A stretch of DNA of 40,305 nt, from the NCBI GenBank assembly GCA_938015255.1, contig CALLQC010000025.1:1-40305 (forward strand), written 5' to 3'. Of the stretch, positions 33,989 to 40,305 are shown piece by piece. A model generated the notes under the pieces. That model searched no databases and had not been told where the DNA came from. It was given only the letters and a program-made list of their open reading frames with translations. The translations under genes were made by a program, and so were the position numbers. The number at the start of each line of letters is the position of its first letter. Positions within the stretch are counted from its first letter, which is position 1. The DNA comes from an uncultured Erythrobacter sp. GTDB taxonomy: Bacteria > Pseudomonadota > Alphaproteobacteria > Sphingomonadales > Sphingomonadaceae.

Positions 33989-34720
33989 ATGATCCCTACG
34001 GATATTTCACGGCGCAGGTTTGTTCGGCAGACCGTGGTCGTGGCTTGTGCTGGCATGCTGGTGCCTCATGCACCTCTGCTCGGTGCGAATGGCGTATTGC
34101 ATCCCCCGGGGCCCATGTTGCTTTCGCGGATAATCGAGCGTGAACTGAGCGATGGAGAGGTTCTTTCGATCCGTAGAACCTGGCAAGTCGGCTTTTCGTC
34201 ACAGGGAAGAGGGATCGCAGTAACCGGTAAACAGCTGGATGCCTCTGTAGACGCACCCGCCAAGCTTGGAGCTTTGGCGCGATTGGAACAACAGCGCGAC
34301 ACACATACTATGTGGCCAATTCTTCTTTCTGAAGACGGGGTAATTCTGGCCGCCGGAGAATATGCTAGCGAAGAAGACGTGAATTCGGCGGTACAGGTTG
34401 CCAAGGCCATGATCGCTCAGCGTGCACGCAGCGGGCAGACCAAGGCGCGCGATATGAACTACATCTCGGAATTGCAGCGCGCCAGCTCGTCTTTGCTTGA
34501 TCAGCTCCCGCCCGATCTCTTTTTCCCTCAGATTGGTGATCAATCCTTTGTGAAGCCCGTGGCTTTGCCTGAAGGCATTGAGGGCGAATTCTCGCTCCAT
34601 TACTCTGCAGAAACGGCAGAGGGAGCCCAATGGATGGCCAACGCCCGTCGGAAAATCGTGACCCGCATAGGCGACACGTCACGTGCTTCTTCGGACACCT
34701 GGAAAATGGCAGAATTGTAA
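33989..34720 (+). CDS. Probable Tat-exported protein of unknown function
   Basis: The protein has 243 residues. The N-terminus has a twin-arginine-like motif (SRRRFVRQ, residues 7-14), a hydrophobic core ([17 protein letters not shown]) and then the mature protein. The body has an [10 protein letters not shown] segment and a long helix ([15 protein letters not shown]) but no recognised domain or cofactor motif. Export through Tat suggests folding before transport. It lies 30 bases after cutA and 190 bases before rplM, in the same direction, so it may belong to the ctaA-cutA unit. Confidence 0.68.
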   Translation: MIPTDISRRRFVRQTVVVACAGMLVPHAPLLGANGVLHPPGPMLLSRIIERELSDGEVLSIRRTWQVGFSSQGRGIAVTGKQLDASVDAPAKLGALARLEQQRDTHTMWPILLSEDGVILAAGEYASEEDVNSAVQVAKAMIAQRARSGQTKARDMNYISELQRASSSLLDQLPPDLFFPQIGDQSFVKPVALPEGIEGEFSLHYSAETAEGAQWMANARRKIVTRIGDTSRASSDTWKMAEL

Positions 34721-34743
34721 CCTCAAATCCTTTGCGGTACTAT
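34715..34743 (+). promoter_or_regulatory. Candidate promoter of rplM-rpsI
   Basis: TTGTAA (34715-34720, overlapping the stop of the previous gene) and TACTAT (34738-34743) are separated by 17 bases. They lie about 170 bases before rplM, leaving a long untranslated leader that may be regulatory. I see no known ribosomal-protein leader motif in it. Confidence 0.4.
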
Positions 34744-34910
34744 TATACCTCTCCCGAAACCGGCGCATTTGCTTGACTTCGAGCCCGATCGCGCACAGAT
34801 GCGCGCCACTTCCGCTTGGCAGTGAACGCTGCTTTGCGATTCGTCTGACCGTCCATCGCAGCCGGTTGGCACAAGCACACAACCAATTTCGGTTTAAGGA
34901 ATTAAAAGCC

Positions 34911-35390
34911 ATGAAGGCTCTGAGCAAACAGACCCGGTCGATCAAGCCGGCTGAGGTCGAAAAGAAATGGCACATTGTCGATGCTGACGGACTCGTCGTA
35001 GGCCGTCTTGCTTCGATCATTGCCAATCACCTGCGCGGCAAACACAAGCCGAGCTTCACTCCTCATGTCGATTGTGGCGATCACGTAATCGTGATCAACG
35101 CGGACAAGGTGAAATTCACCGGCAACAAGACCGACAAAAAGATCTATTACAAGCACACAGGCCACCCGGGCGGTATCAAGGAAACGACACCGGCTAAGGT
35201 GCTGGGCGGCCGCTTTCCCGAGCGCGTGCTCGAAAAAGCTGTTGAGCGCATGATCCCGCGCGGACCTTTGGGCCGCGCCCAGATGAAAGCGCTGCACCTT
35301 TATAATGGCACCGAGCATCCGCATGACGGTCAGAACCCGGCCGTGCTCGACGTCGCATCCATGAATCGCAAGAACAAGGTCACCGCATAA
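34911..35390 (+). CDS. rplM: 50S ribosomal protein L13
   Basis: The protein has 159 residues. L13 blocks are in order: [50 protein letters not shown], the [20 protein letters not shown] signature and [18 protein letters not shown]. An AAGGAATTAAAAGCC ribosome binding region precedes the ATG. The stop overlaps the rpsI start (TAATG), so L13 and S9 are made in step, as in most bacteria. Confidence 0.98.
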   Translation: MKALSKQTRSIKPAEVEKKWHIVDADGLVVGRLASIIANHLRGKHKPSFTPHVDCGDHVIVINADKVKFTGNKTDKKIYYKHTGHPGGIKETTPAKVLGGRFPERVLEKAVERMIPRGPLGRAQMKALHLYNGTEHPHDGQNPAVLDVASMNRKNKVTA

Positions 35391-35908
35391 TGGCTGACGA
35401 AAACAACACCGTTTCAGATCTGTCCGACCTGAAAGATATCGCTGGCGACGCTCCTGCTGCCGATGCTGCTGAAATCGCCCAGAACCCGGCGGCTCCACTG
35501 CGAGAGCAAGAGCTTGACGCCCAGGGCCGTGCTTACGCCACGGGTCGCCGTAAAGACGCAACAGCACGAGTCTGGCTGAAGCCGGGCACTGGCAAGGTGA
35601 CCGTCAACGGCAAGGATCAGGAAGTGTATTTTGCGCGCCCGACCCTGCGCCTTATCATCGATCAGCCGTTCACCATCACTGACCGTCAAGGCCAGTATGA
35701 TGTGGTGGCGACCGTCCGTGGTGGCGGTCTGTCAGGTCAGGCCGGCGCGGTGAAGCACGGCATCAGCCAGGCGCTCACAAAATACGAACCAGCCCTGCGC
35801 GGCACGGTTAAATCTGCCGGCTTCCTCACACGTGACAGCCGTGTGGTTGAACGTAAGAAATACGGCCGCGCCAAAGCACGCCGTAGCTTCCAGTTCTCGA
35901 AGCGTTAA
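35390..35908 (+). CDS. rpsI: 30S ribosomal protein S9 with N-terminal extension
   Basis: The protein has 172 residues against about 130 in E. coli. An acidic, Ala/Asp-rich extension of about 43 residues precedes the S9 core. The core shows [29 protein letters not shown] and the [20 protein letters not shown] block, and ends in the universal [16 protein letters not shown] tail that reaches the decoding centre. Extended S9 is common in sphingomonads. Its start overlaps the rplM stop. Confidence 0.98.
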   Translation: MADENNTVSDLSDLKDIAGDAPAADAAEIAQNPAAPLREQELDAQGRAYATGRRKDATARVWLKPGTGKVTVNGKDQEVYFARPTLRLIIDQPFTITDRQGQYDVVATVRGGGLSGQAGAVKHGISQALTKYEPALRGTVKSAGFLTRDSRVVERKKYGRAKARRSFQFSKR

Positions 35909-35935
35909 TCCGCCTCGAAAATTTCGATACGAAAA

Positions 35936-35966
35936 GGGCGGCTTCCAGTTGGAGCCGCCCTTTTTT
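35936..35966 (+). terminator. Rho-independent terminator of rplM-rpsI
   Basis: A GC-rich stem (GGGCGGCT at 35936-35943 with AGCCGCCC at 35953-35960, extended by CC-GG inside) is followed by six Ts. It lies 27 bases after the rpsI stop. Confidence 0.9.
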
Positions 35967-35984
35967 GTACACGCTGCGCCAGAC

Positions 35985-36176
35985 TTATTTCTGCAGCAGG
36001 ATTAGGCCCCATGAAAGCCCGCTTCCGGAGAGGAAGAGCGGCCAGGACCAAAACATTTTGTAATCGCCCAGCGCCATTGAGTGGATGGCGAGCGCTCCGC
36101 CGCTCGAACCTTGCGATCCAATGATAACCGAAATCGTTCCGGTCAGAACCGCGCCTAATGTGAATGCTTTCAACAT
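35985..36176 (-). CDS. Small two-helix membrane protein
   Basis: The protein has 63 residues from the ATG at 36174-36176, with an AGG about 9 bases upstream; a GTG two codons earlier is possible. Two membrane segments (about 3-22 and 40-60) flank a short Gly/Ser-rich loop (GSQGSSGGALAIHSM). The FWSWPLFLSGSGLSW stretch has a strongly membrane-interfacial, tryptophan-rich character. Function is unknown; I believe similar small proteins occur in related genomes. It faces the rpsI terminator. Confidence 0.65.
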   Translation of the reverse strand: MLKAFTLGAVLTGTISVIIGSQGSSGGALAIHSMALGDYKMFWSWPLFLSGSGLSWGLILLQK

Positions 36177-36296
36177 ATGCACCGCCTGTTTCGCTTACCG
36201 ACCTGTGAGAACACAGTTCACAGGTCGCCAAGCATTATCACGAACAGGATCTTAACAGGGATATGCTAACCAAGGTTAAGGCGCGCGCATGTATGT

Positions 36297-37049
36297 TTAC
36301 CCATCCGCCTTGCGGATTTCGCGCAATTCGGTTTCGATAATACCGCCGGCTTCGCATGTAAGCACACGGTAAGAAGGCGGCGCACCGTGCCTGAGCCGGA
36401 TTGATAACGTGCCAACCCCGATCATCCGCATGGCATGTCCATCGACACTGCGAAGCTCGTCAATCGGGGTATGGATGTGACCCGATATGACCGCCTGCAC
36501 GCCTGCCTGCGCCAACTTGGCGAATGCCTGAGTGCCTCCGATTGTTGGATTCTTCTCATGGCCCTCCGGCCCGAGTAGCGGATGGTGTGCGGTGACGATG
36601 ATCGTTCTTGGATCGGACTTCAGCGCCGACAGATGATCAAGCGTTTGCGAAAGTGCCGCCTCGGTCACGACCCCATCAGACCAGGGGAACCGAGTTTGTG
36701 CGCGCACGGTTGTTTTAAGGGGCACGAGGACCACGTCGTCAGACCTCAGATCACTCCCGACATTCCGCCTCAGGGTGCGATAGCGCTTGTACGGATCCGT
36801 GAAGCGCTCCCACAGGTTGTAATAAGGCATGTCGTGATTGCCCGGATCGAGCACGACAGGCACACCCAGGCCATCAAACCACTTGGCCGCCGCTGCATAT
36901 TCGCTGTGCTTCGCGCGCTGGGTCAGATCGCCGGTACATACAACTGCATCGGGACGCTCCTCCGCCACCGCCCGCTCAAAAACGGTCAGCGCTTCACGGT
37001 CTTCAACCCCGAAATGCACATCACTGATATGAAACAGACGTGTCGCCAT
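36297..37049 (-). CDS. Calcineurin-like metallophosphoesterase
   Basis: The protein has 250 residues. The full metal-site series is present: DVHFG (Asp10, His12), CTGDLTQ, PGNHDMPYY, TAHHPLL and SGHIHTP. This is the pattern of class III cyclic-nucleotide-type and related phosphoesterases (the CpdA/MPE group). The substrate is not readable. The ATG at 37047-37049 is preferred to a TTG two codons upstream. A small membrane-protein gene lies 50 bases upstream on the same strand. Confidence 0.9.
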   Translation of the reverse strand: MATRLFHISDVHFGVEDREALTVFERAVAEERPDAVVCTGDLTQRAKHSEYAAAAKWFDGLGVPVVLDPGNHDMPYYNLWERFTDPYKRYRTLRRNVGSDLRSDDVVLVPLKTTVRAQTRFPWSDGVVTEAALSQTLDHLSALKSDPRTIIVTAHHPLLGPEGHEKNPTIGGTQAFAKLAQAGVQAVISGHIHTPIDELRSVDGHAMRMIGVGTLSIRLRHGAPPSYRVLTCEAGGIIETELREIRKADG

Positions 37050-37099
37050 GCGCAATCCAAAGCGGGAAAGCCTGATACATGCAATCCCTTTGATACGTG

Positions 37100-37372
37100 T
37101 CAGACCCGACCGGAAAGCATCAGCCAGGCAGCAAGGGCATTCAGGCCGCTATACGCAGCATACCCCCACGCGATTTCAGGCCAGCCATTGGCCGCGAGCA
37201 ACAAAGCCACGAGCAAAACGAGAAATTCGGCAAACAGGGTAAGCTTTCCGCCCATCGCGTGAATGATTGCGGGCATCTGATCCAATGCGGGATGATCACT
37301 GCTCAGCACGGCCCGGTGCAGCGCGAAGTTCCCGATCCCGAGAATGAAGATGGCAATGACTGCAAAGGACAT
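37100..37372 (-). CDS. Small three-helix membrane protein
   Basis: The protein has 90 residues with hydrophobic segments at about 2-20, 42-62 and 68-87. Conserved-looking polar residues lie between them (HRAVLSSDHPALDQMP, HAMGGK). No known family is recognised. It is on the same strand as, and just upstream of, the metallophosphoesterase, so the two may be co-transcribed. Confidence 0.7.
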   Translation of the reverse strand: MSFAVIAIFILGIGNFALHRAVLSSDHPALDQMPAIIHAMGGKLTLFAEFLVLLVALLLAANGWPEIAWGYAAYSGLNALAAWLMLSGRV

Positions 37373-37598
37373 GGTTACAATATGACGTAATCACCCGTCG
37401 GGCTGATACAACTGTTTGTCGGGAGATTTGCAACTTCTGTCAGCGCCGCTTCTCACCAATCGGTTTGCGAGGCCGGTTTGGTCGAGCTTGGGATGCGCTG
37501 GCCCGTGGTCACCAGTATTCCTTCAATCAACAGGCCGCCTGGCCACCCCGGTTCGAACCCCCGCTCGAACACAGGCGCCCTGTTGGAGGAGAATTGAA

Positions 37599-37907
37599 AT
37601 GAAGACATATGCATTGGCCGCTGCCACCATTGGACTTGCTGTCACCGCAGCACCCGCATTCGCCGGCGACCGTGACGTTCGCACCGCGACCCTTGAGATT
37701 GCGGATATCAATCTTGAAACACCGCAGGGCCAGAAAGTGCTGGACCAGCGCATAAACCGCGCTGCCAAGGATGTATGCCGCGTCGCGGACATTCGAACCG
37801 GCACCCGCCTGCGCTCGCCAGAGGTGCGTGATTGTTACGACAAGGCACGGGCAAGTGCGAAGCGTCAGGTTGCCACAATAATCGAAGACCGGCGCTTCGG
37901 CGGATAA
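37599..37907 (+). CDS. UrcA-family exported protein
   Basis: The protein has 102 residues from the ATG at 37599, with GGAGGAG about 8 bases upstream; the longer open frame from 37416 is not used. A clear Sec signal peptide ends at AFA (about 22). The mature part matches the small UrcA family: a VRTATLEIADINLETPQGQKVLDQRI strand-helix unit, then two cysteines (DVCRVAD and RDCYDKA) that can form a disulfide. Function of the family is unknown. It is a single-gene unit with its own terminator. Confidence 0.82.
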   Translation: MKTYALAAATIGLAVTAAPAFAGDRDVRTATLEIADINLETPQGQKVLDQRINRAAKDVCRVADIRTGTRLRSPEVRDCYDKARASAKRQVATIIEDRRFGG

Positions 37908-37968
37908 GCCAGCCGAAATCATACTCCCTGCACCGCTGATCCGGAACGGGCCCGGCGGGGCGGAGACA

Positions 37969-38013
37969 AGCGGCTCGAATCCTCTTCAGTCCCGGGGTTC
38001 GGGCCGCTTTTTT
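37969..38013 (+). terminator. Rho-independent terminator after the UrcA-family gene
   Basis: AGCGGC (37969-37974) pairs with GCCGCT (38003-38008). The stem extends inward through a T-G step and CGAA/TTCG. Six Ts follow (38008-38013). Confidence 0.8.
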
Positions 38014-38036
38014 GCGATGTGCACTGGTAGTTGCGG

Positions 38037-38792
38037 TCAGCGCCCCGCCATCGATTTCACTTTGGAAAGATAGGTTCGGCCAATCCGTAAAGCCTCGCCG
38101 CTTTGCAGCTCTGCAGACCAGACGCCCAGGCCATCGTGCCGAAGCCCGCGAATGTTGTCACGGCGTAGAATTGTAGACCGGTGAATCCTGATAAATTCGT
38201 CGGGGTTGAGGCGCGCTTCAAGTCCGGCAATGGTCTGCAGCAAAAGGTAGGAACGCGGTGATTCCTCTGTCCCTACATGAAGGCGGACATAATCGCGTTC
38301 TGCATCAATCTGATGCACTTCACTAACAGCGATACGCAGCAGTTCGGAACGGTGCGGCACCCACAATTCGTCCAGCCACTGGCTTCCGCTCTCCTTGCGT
38401 TCGCCGCGCCGCGCCACCGCCCGTTCAATCGCCCGCTCAAGCCGGTCAGCCGAAACGGGTTTGAGCACATAGTCTATGGCTTCAAGATCAAAAGCCTCGA
38501 CCGCAAAATGATCGTGCGCGGTAACAAAGATCACCGCCGGCGGCTCGACACCTTCGGCCAGTTTTCGCGCGACACCCAGGCCATCAAGTTCCGGCATCGT
38601 CATATCGAGCAGAACCAGATCGGGCTTGAGCTTTTCGGCAAGCCGCAGCGCAGCAGCACCATCGCTAGCTGTGCCAACAACATTTATCGATGACAGCTCG
38701 GCACAAATTACCTGTGTCCGTTCCACTGCTAGCGGTTCGTCATCAACGATCATCGTGCGCAGCGGTTGGTCCTGATCGCTTTGTTCAGCCAT
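38037..38792 (-). CDS. LytTR-family response regulator
   Basis: The protein has 251 residues. The receiver domain (about 11-125) has the acidic pair in VDDEP (Asp17/18), phosphoacceptor Asp63 in LLDMTMPELDG, a T-A pair in VTAHD and Lys in VLKPVS. A LytTR DNA-binding domain (about 145-250) follows, with the RDYVRLHV and FIRIHRSTILRRDNI blocks. It is the partner of the histidine kinase whose stop overlaps its start by eight bases. Targets are unknown. Confidence 0.94.
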   Translation of the reverse strand: MAEQSDQDQPLRTMIVDDEPLAVERTQVICAELSSINVVGTASDGAAALRLAEKLKPDLVLLDMTMPELDGLGVARKLAEGVEPPAVIFVTAHDHFAVEAFDLEAIDYVLKPVSADRLERAIERAVARRGERKESGSQWLDELWVPHRSELLRIAVSEVHQIDAERDYVRLHVGTEESPRSYLLLQTIAGLEARLNPDEFIRIHRSTILRRDNIRGLRHDGLGVWSAELQSGEALRIGRTYLSKVKSMAGR

Positions 38793-40059
38793 TGCGGGGC
38801 GCCTGCTTCGTTAGAGGGATGCGGATCTCTGTCTTATAGCCTCCGAATATCGGTGCCGAGGTGAAGCCGATATCGGAGCCAAATCGCGCCTCCAACCTGT
38901 CGCGCACATTGGCTAGGCCTATTCCAAACCCGTGCTCCACATCTTCCGGCACTCCCGGGCCATCGTCGCTCACAGTGATAACCAGCCGGTCGAATTCCTC
39001 GCGCGCAGTGACAGCGATCTTAACCTGGCGCGATACCGTAGAAACCGCATATTTCACCGAGTTTTCTACCAGAGGTTGCAGGATCATGCCTGGAACACGG
39101 GCCTCTTCCAGATCTTCCGGTAGGTCAAAGTCGCAGATCAGCCGGTCGGGGAACCGGACTGTTTCGATGTCCAGATAGAGCTGCTGCAGATCAAACTCGT
39201 CTTTCAGCGACACATCGCTAGTGGGTTCATCTGCAAGACTGTGGCGATAAAAACGGCTGATTGTCTGAATCATCCGTTCGGCCCGGTCAGCTTTCCCTGT
39301 CATCACCAGTGCGGAAAGCGAATTGAGTGTATTGAAGAGGAAATGCGGGTTCACCTGATATCGCAGCGAGCGAATTTCGGCCGCTTTGGCCGCTGAACGA
39401 AATTTCTGTTCGCGCCGCTCGGCCTCTCCGGCTTGTGCGGTCGCCAGGAAGGCAATGTAGAGCGACGCCCAGGTCAGCAGGATATAATACCGGCTTAGCG
39501 CTGCATCGATCAGGGGATACCAGGTATCTCCACCATCCTTTGCGTCCTGCAGAACCAGTGTGACAGTCGGCGGGTTGTCCGGATCAAAGTTTTCCGCGTT
39601 CTTGAACTGCCATTCCTGCGGTGCGGGCACTTCTGCGAGAAGATTGCCGGATTCGTCGCGGCGAAGCATGAAGCCGCGCTCTTCGGCGTATTTTTGCTCC
39701 ATCACTTCGTTCAGCGGCGCGAAAAGATGGTGGTTCACCTTAGAAATCGCGAACGCACAGGGAAGAGCTGCAACCAGCGCAACCAGAAAGAGAACCCACC
39801 GTTTCTGGCGCTCAAACAGTCTTAAAACAAACCACAGCGCAACCGTAATCAGAACAGCAAAACTGCAAACGAGGGTCCGCCGCCAAAACAGCTCAAACTG
39901 GATATCCCAGCCGAGGATTGCGCCGCGTGCTGAGATAAGCAGGAAATACACCGTCCAAAGACCAATGATCGAGAACATGACCGTACGGAACGGGACGCTC
40001 ACATCGGATTTGCGCGCCGGTGCATTTGGGATCGTATTAAAGGTGCTGGTGCTCGCCAT
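38785..40059 (-). CDS. LytS/YehU-type sensor histidine kinase
   Basis: The protein has 424 residues from the ATG at 40057-40059. Four membrane helices are likely (about 25-46, 62-80, 87-106, 188-208), with an extracytoplasmic stretch of about 80 residues between the third and fourth. The His_kinase domain has phosphoacceptor His239 in YQVNPHFLFNTLNSL. The ATPase domain has LQPLVENSVKYAV, SDDGPGVP and GFGIGLANVRDRLEARFG. The signal is unknown. It is translationally coupled to the LytTR response regulator. A palindrome at 40084-40097 lies just upstream. Confidence 0.93.
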   Translation of the reverse strand: MASTSTFNTIPNAPARKSDVSVPFRTVMFSIIGLWTVYFLLISARGAILGWDIQFELFWRRTLVCSFAVLITVALWFVLRLFERQKRWVLFLVALVAALPCAFAISKVNHHLFAPLNEVMEQKYAEERGFMLRRDESGNLLAEVPAPQEWQFKNAENFDPDNPPTVTLVLQDAKDGGDTWYPLIDAALSRYYILLTWASLYIAFLATAQAGEAERREQKFRSAAKAAEIRSLRYQVNPHFLFNTLNSLSALVMTGKADRAERMIQTISRFYRHSLADEPTSDVSLKDEFDLQQLYLDIETVRFPDRLICDFDLPEDLEEARVPGMILQPLVENSVKYAVSTVSRQVKIAVTAREEFDRLVITVSDDGPGVPEDVEHGFGIGLANVRDRLEARFGSDIGFTSAPIFGGYKTEIRIPLTKQAPRNG

Positions 40060-40083
40060 GATCAACTAGCGAGATAGCCATTA

Positions 40084-40097
40084 GAGTATAAATACTC
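40084..40097. repeat. Inverted repeat upstream of the histidine-kinase gene
   Basis: GAGTAT-AA-ATACTC is a perfect 6-bp inverted repeat with a two-base centre, 25-38 bases before the kinase start. On the minus strand it contains TATACT, which could be a -10 element, so it could act as an operator overlapping the promoter. Confidence 0.4.
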
Positions 40098-40150
40098 CAC
40101 CAAGGCGGCGACGGATTGTCGGACAGAGTCACGCTTTGGTCGATTGCCTG

Positions 40151-40186
40151 TCCGGTTTTGGCAACGCTCTGCCGCCAAAAACCGGA
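40151..40186. repeat. Long inverted repeat between the histidine-kinase and fumC-like genes
   Basis: TCCGGTTTTGGC (40151-40162) is repeated inverted at 40174-40186 with one extra A. It lies downstream of the fumC-like stop on the minus strand. It could be its terminator, but no T-run follows on either strand. Confidence 0.45.
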
Positions 40187-40233
40187 AGGTTCATCCTGAT
40201 TTCAGCCACGCCTATCGCATCGCGCCAGCTTCC

Positions 40234-40305
40234 CTAACCGCGCGGTTTGATCATCTCGGATGGGACAATCCATTTGGCGAACTGTTCTTCAGTGAGCAGA
40301 CCAAG
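40234..40305 (-). CDS. fumC: Probable class II fumarase, C-terminal end
   Basis: Only the last 23 residues are in the window, ending at the TAG complement at 40234-40236. LGLLTEEQFAKWIVPSEM resembles the C-terminus of FumC (LGYLSEAQFDSWVRPEQM in E. coli). An aspartase or another member of the same superfamily is possible. Class II fumarase interconverts fumarate and malate. The fragment is too short for certainty. Confidence 0.6.
   Translation of the reverse strand, partial: LGLLTEEQFAKWIVPSEMIKPRG

Noticed and set aside
37530-37575. GGTTCGAACCC resembling a tRNA T-loop
   Set aside because: The flanking bases do not form a T-stem and no acceptor, D or anticodon arms can be built around it.
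1-40305. CRISPR arrays, insertion sequences, prophage or restriction-modification islands
   Set aside because: No regularly spaced repeats, transposase or integrase motifs, terminal inverted repeats or phage structural genes were seen.

Overview
The window is a dense, GC-rich chromosomal segment from an alphaproteobacterium. It most likely belongs to the Sphingomonadales, close to Erythrobacteraceae. I infer this from protein character: ribosomal protein S9 with a long acidic N-terminal extension, ThiS fused to ThiG, a short SufD, an IscR-type regulator heading a SUF operon, COX15-type heme A synthase, and DUF2093. I see no rRNA or tRNA gene, no intact insertion sequence, no prophage and no CRISPR array. 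Genes are packed tightly, with many 1-10 bp overlaps, and the content is mostly core metabolism.

Layout. 1-4.6 kb: the 3' end of nadC, a small membrane protein, a secreted RNase T2, a methyl-accepting chemotaxis protein, tadA, an acidic lipoprotein and rpmB. 4.6-9.5 kb: leftward phytase-like protein, M23 peptidase, DUF2093 and xseA; xseA diverges from purD through start codons that overlap on one CATG. 9.5-14.2 kb: a gene-poor stretch, a frameshifted cytochrome c-like lipoprotein gene, an adenosine/PfkB kinase, an EI24-like membrane protein, a small lipoprotein, an internally repetitive acidic protein and a basic coiled-coil protein.

14.3-21.2 kb: a ten-gene leftward SUF iron-sulfur operon. 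In transcription order it reads Rrf2/IscR-like regulator, sufB, a DUF559 endonuclease-fold protein, an exported unknown, sufC, sufD, a second exported unknown, sufS, a DUF59 SufT-like protein and an A-type carrier. Eight of nine junctions overlap and the ninth has a 4-nt gap, so the three uncharacterised passengers are almost certainly co-expressed with the Fe-S machinery. This is the most interesting system in the window.

21.3-25.5 kb: two paralogous AraC-type regulators flank a DUF885 lipoprotein. Upstream of the second regulator is a candidate small RNA or leader ending in a strong UUCG-loop terminator. 25.5-30.3 kb: pyrD, gamma-glutamyltransferase and a long-chain acyl-CoA synthetase. 30.3-34.7 kb: an unknown helical protein, thiSG, a MerC-like membrane protein with a Zur/Fur-type inverted repeat at its start, ctaA (COX15), cutA and a Tat-signal unknown. 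34.9-40.3 kb: rplM-rpsI with a clear terminator, a small membrane protein, a metallophosphoesterase, another small membrane protein, an UrcA-family protein, a LytS/LytTR-type two-component pair and the 3' end of a fumC-like gene.

All functional calls rest on motifs and family resemblance recognised by eye. No database search was run.
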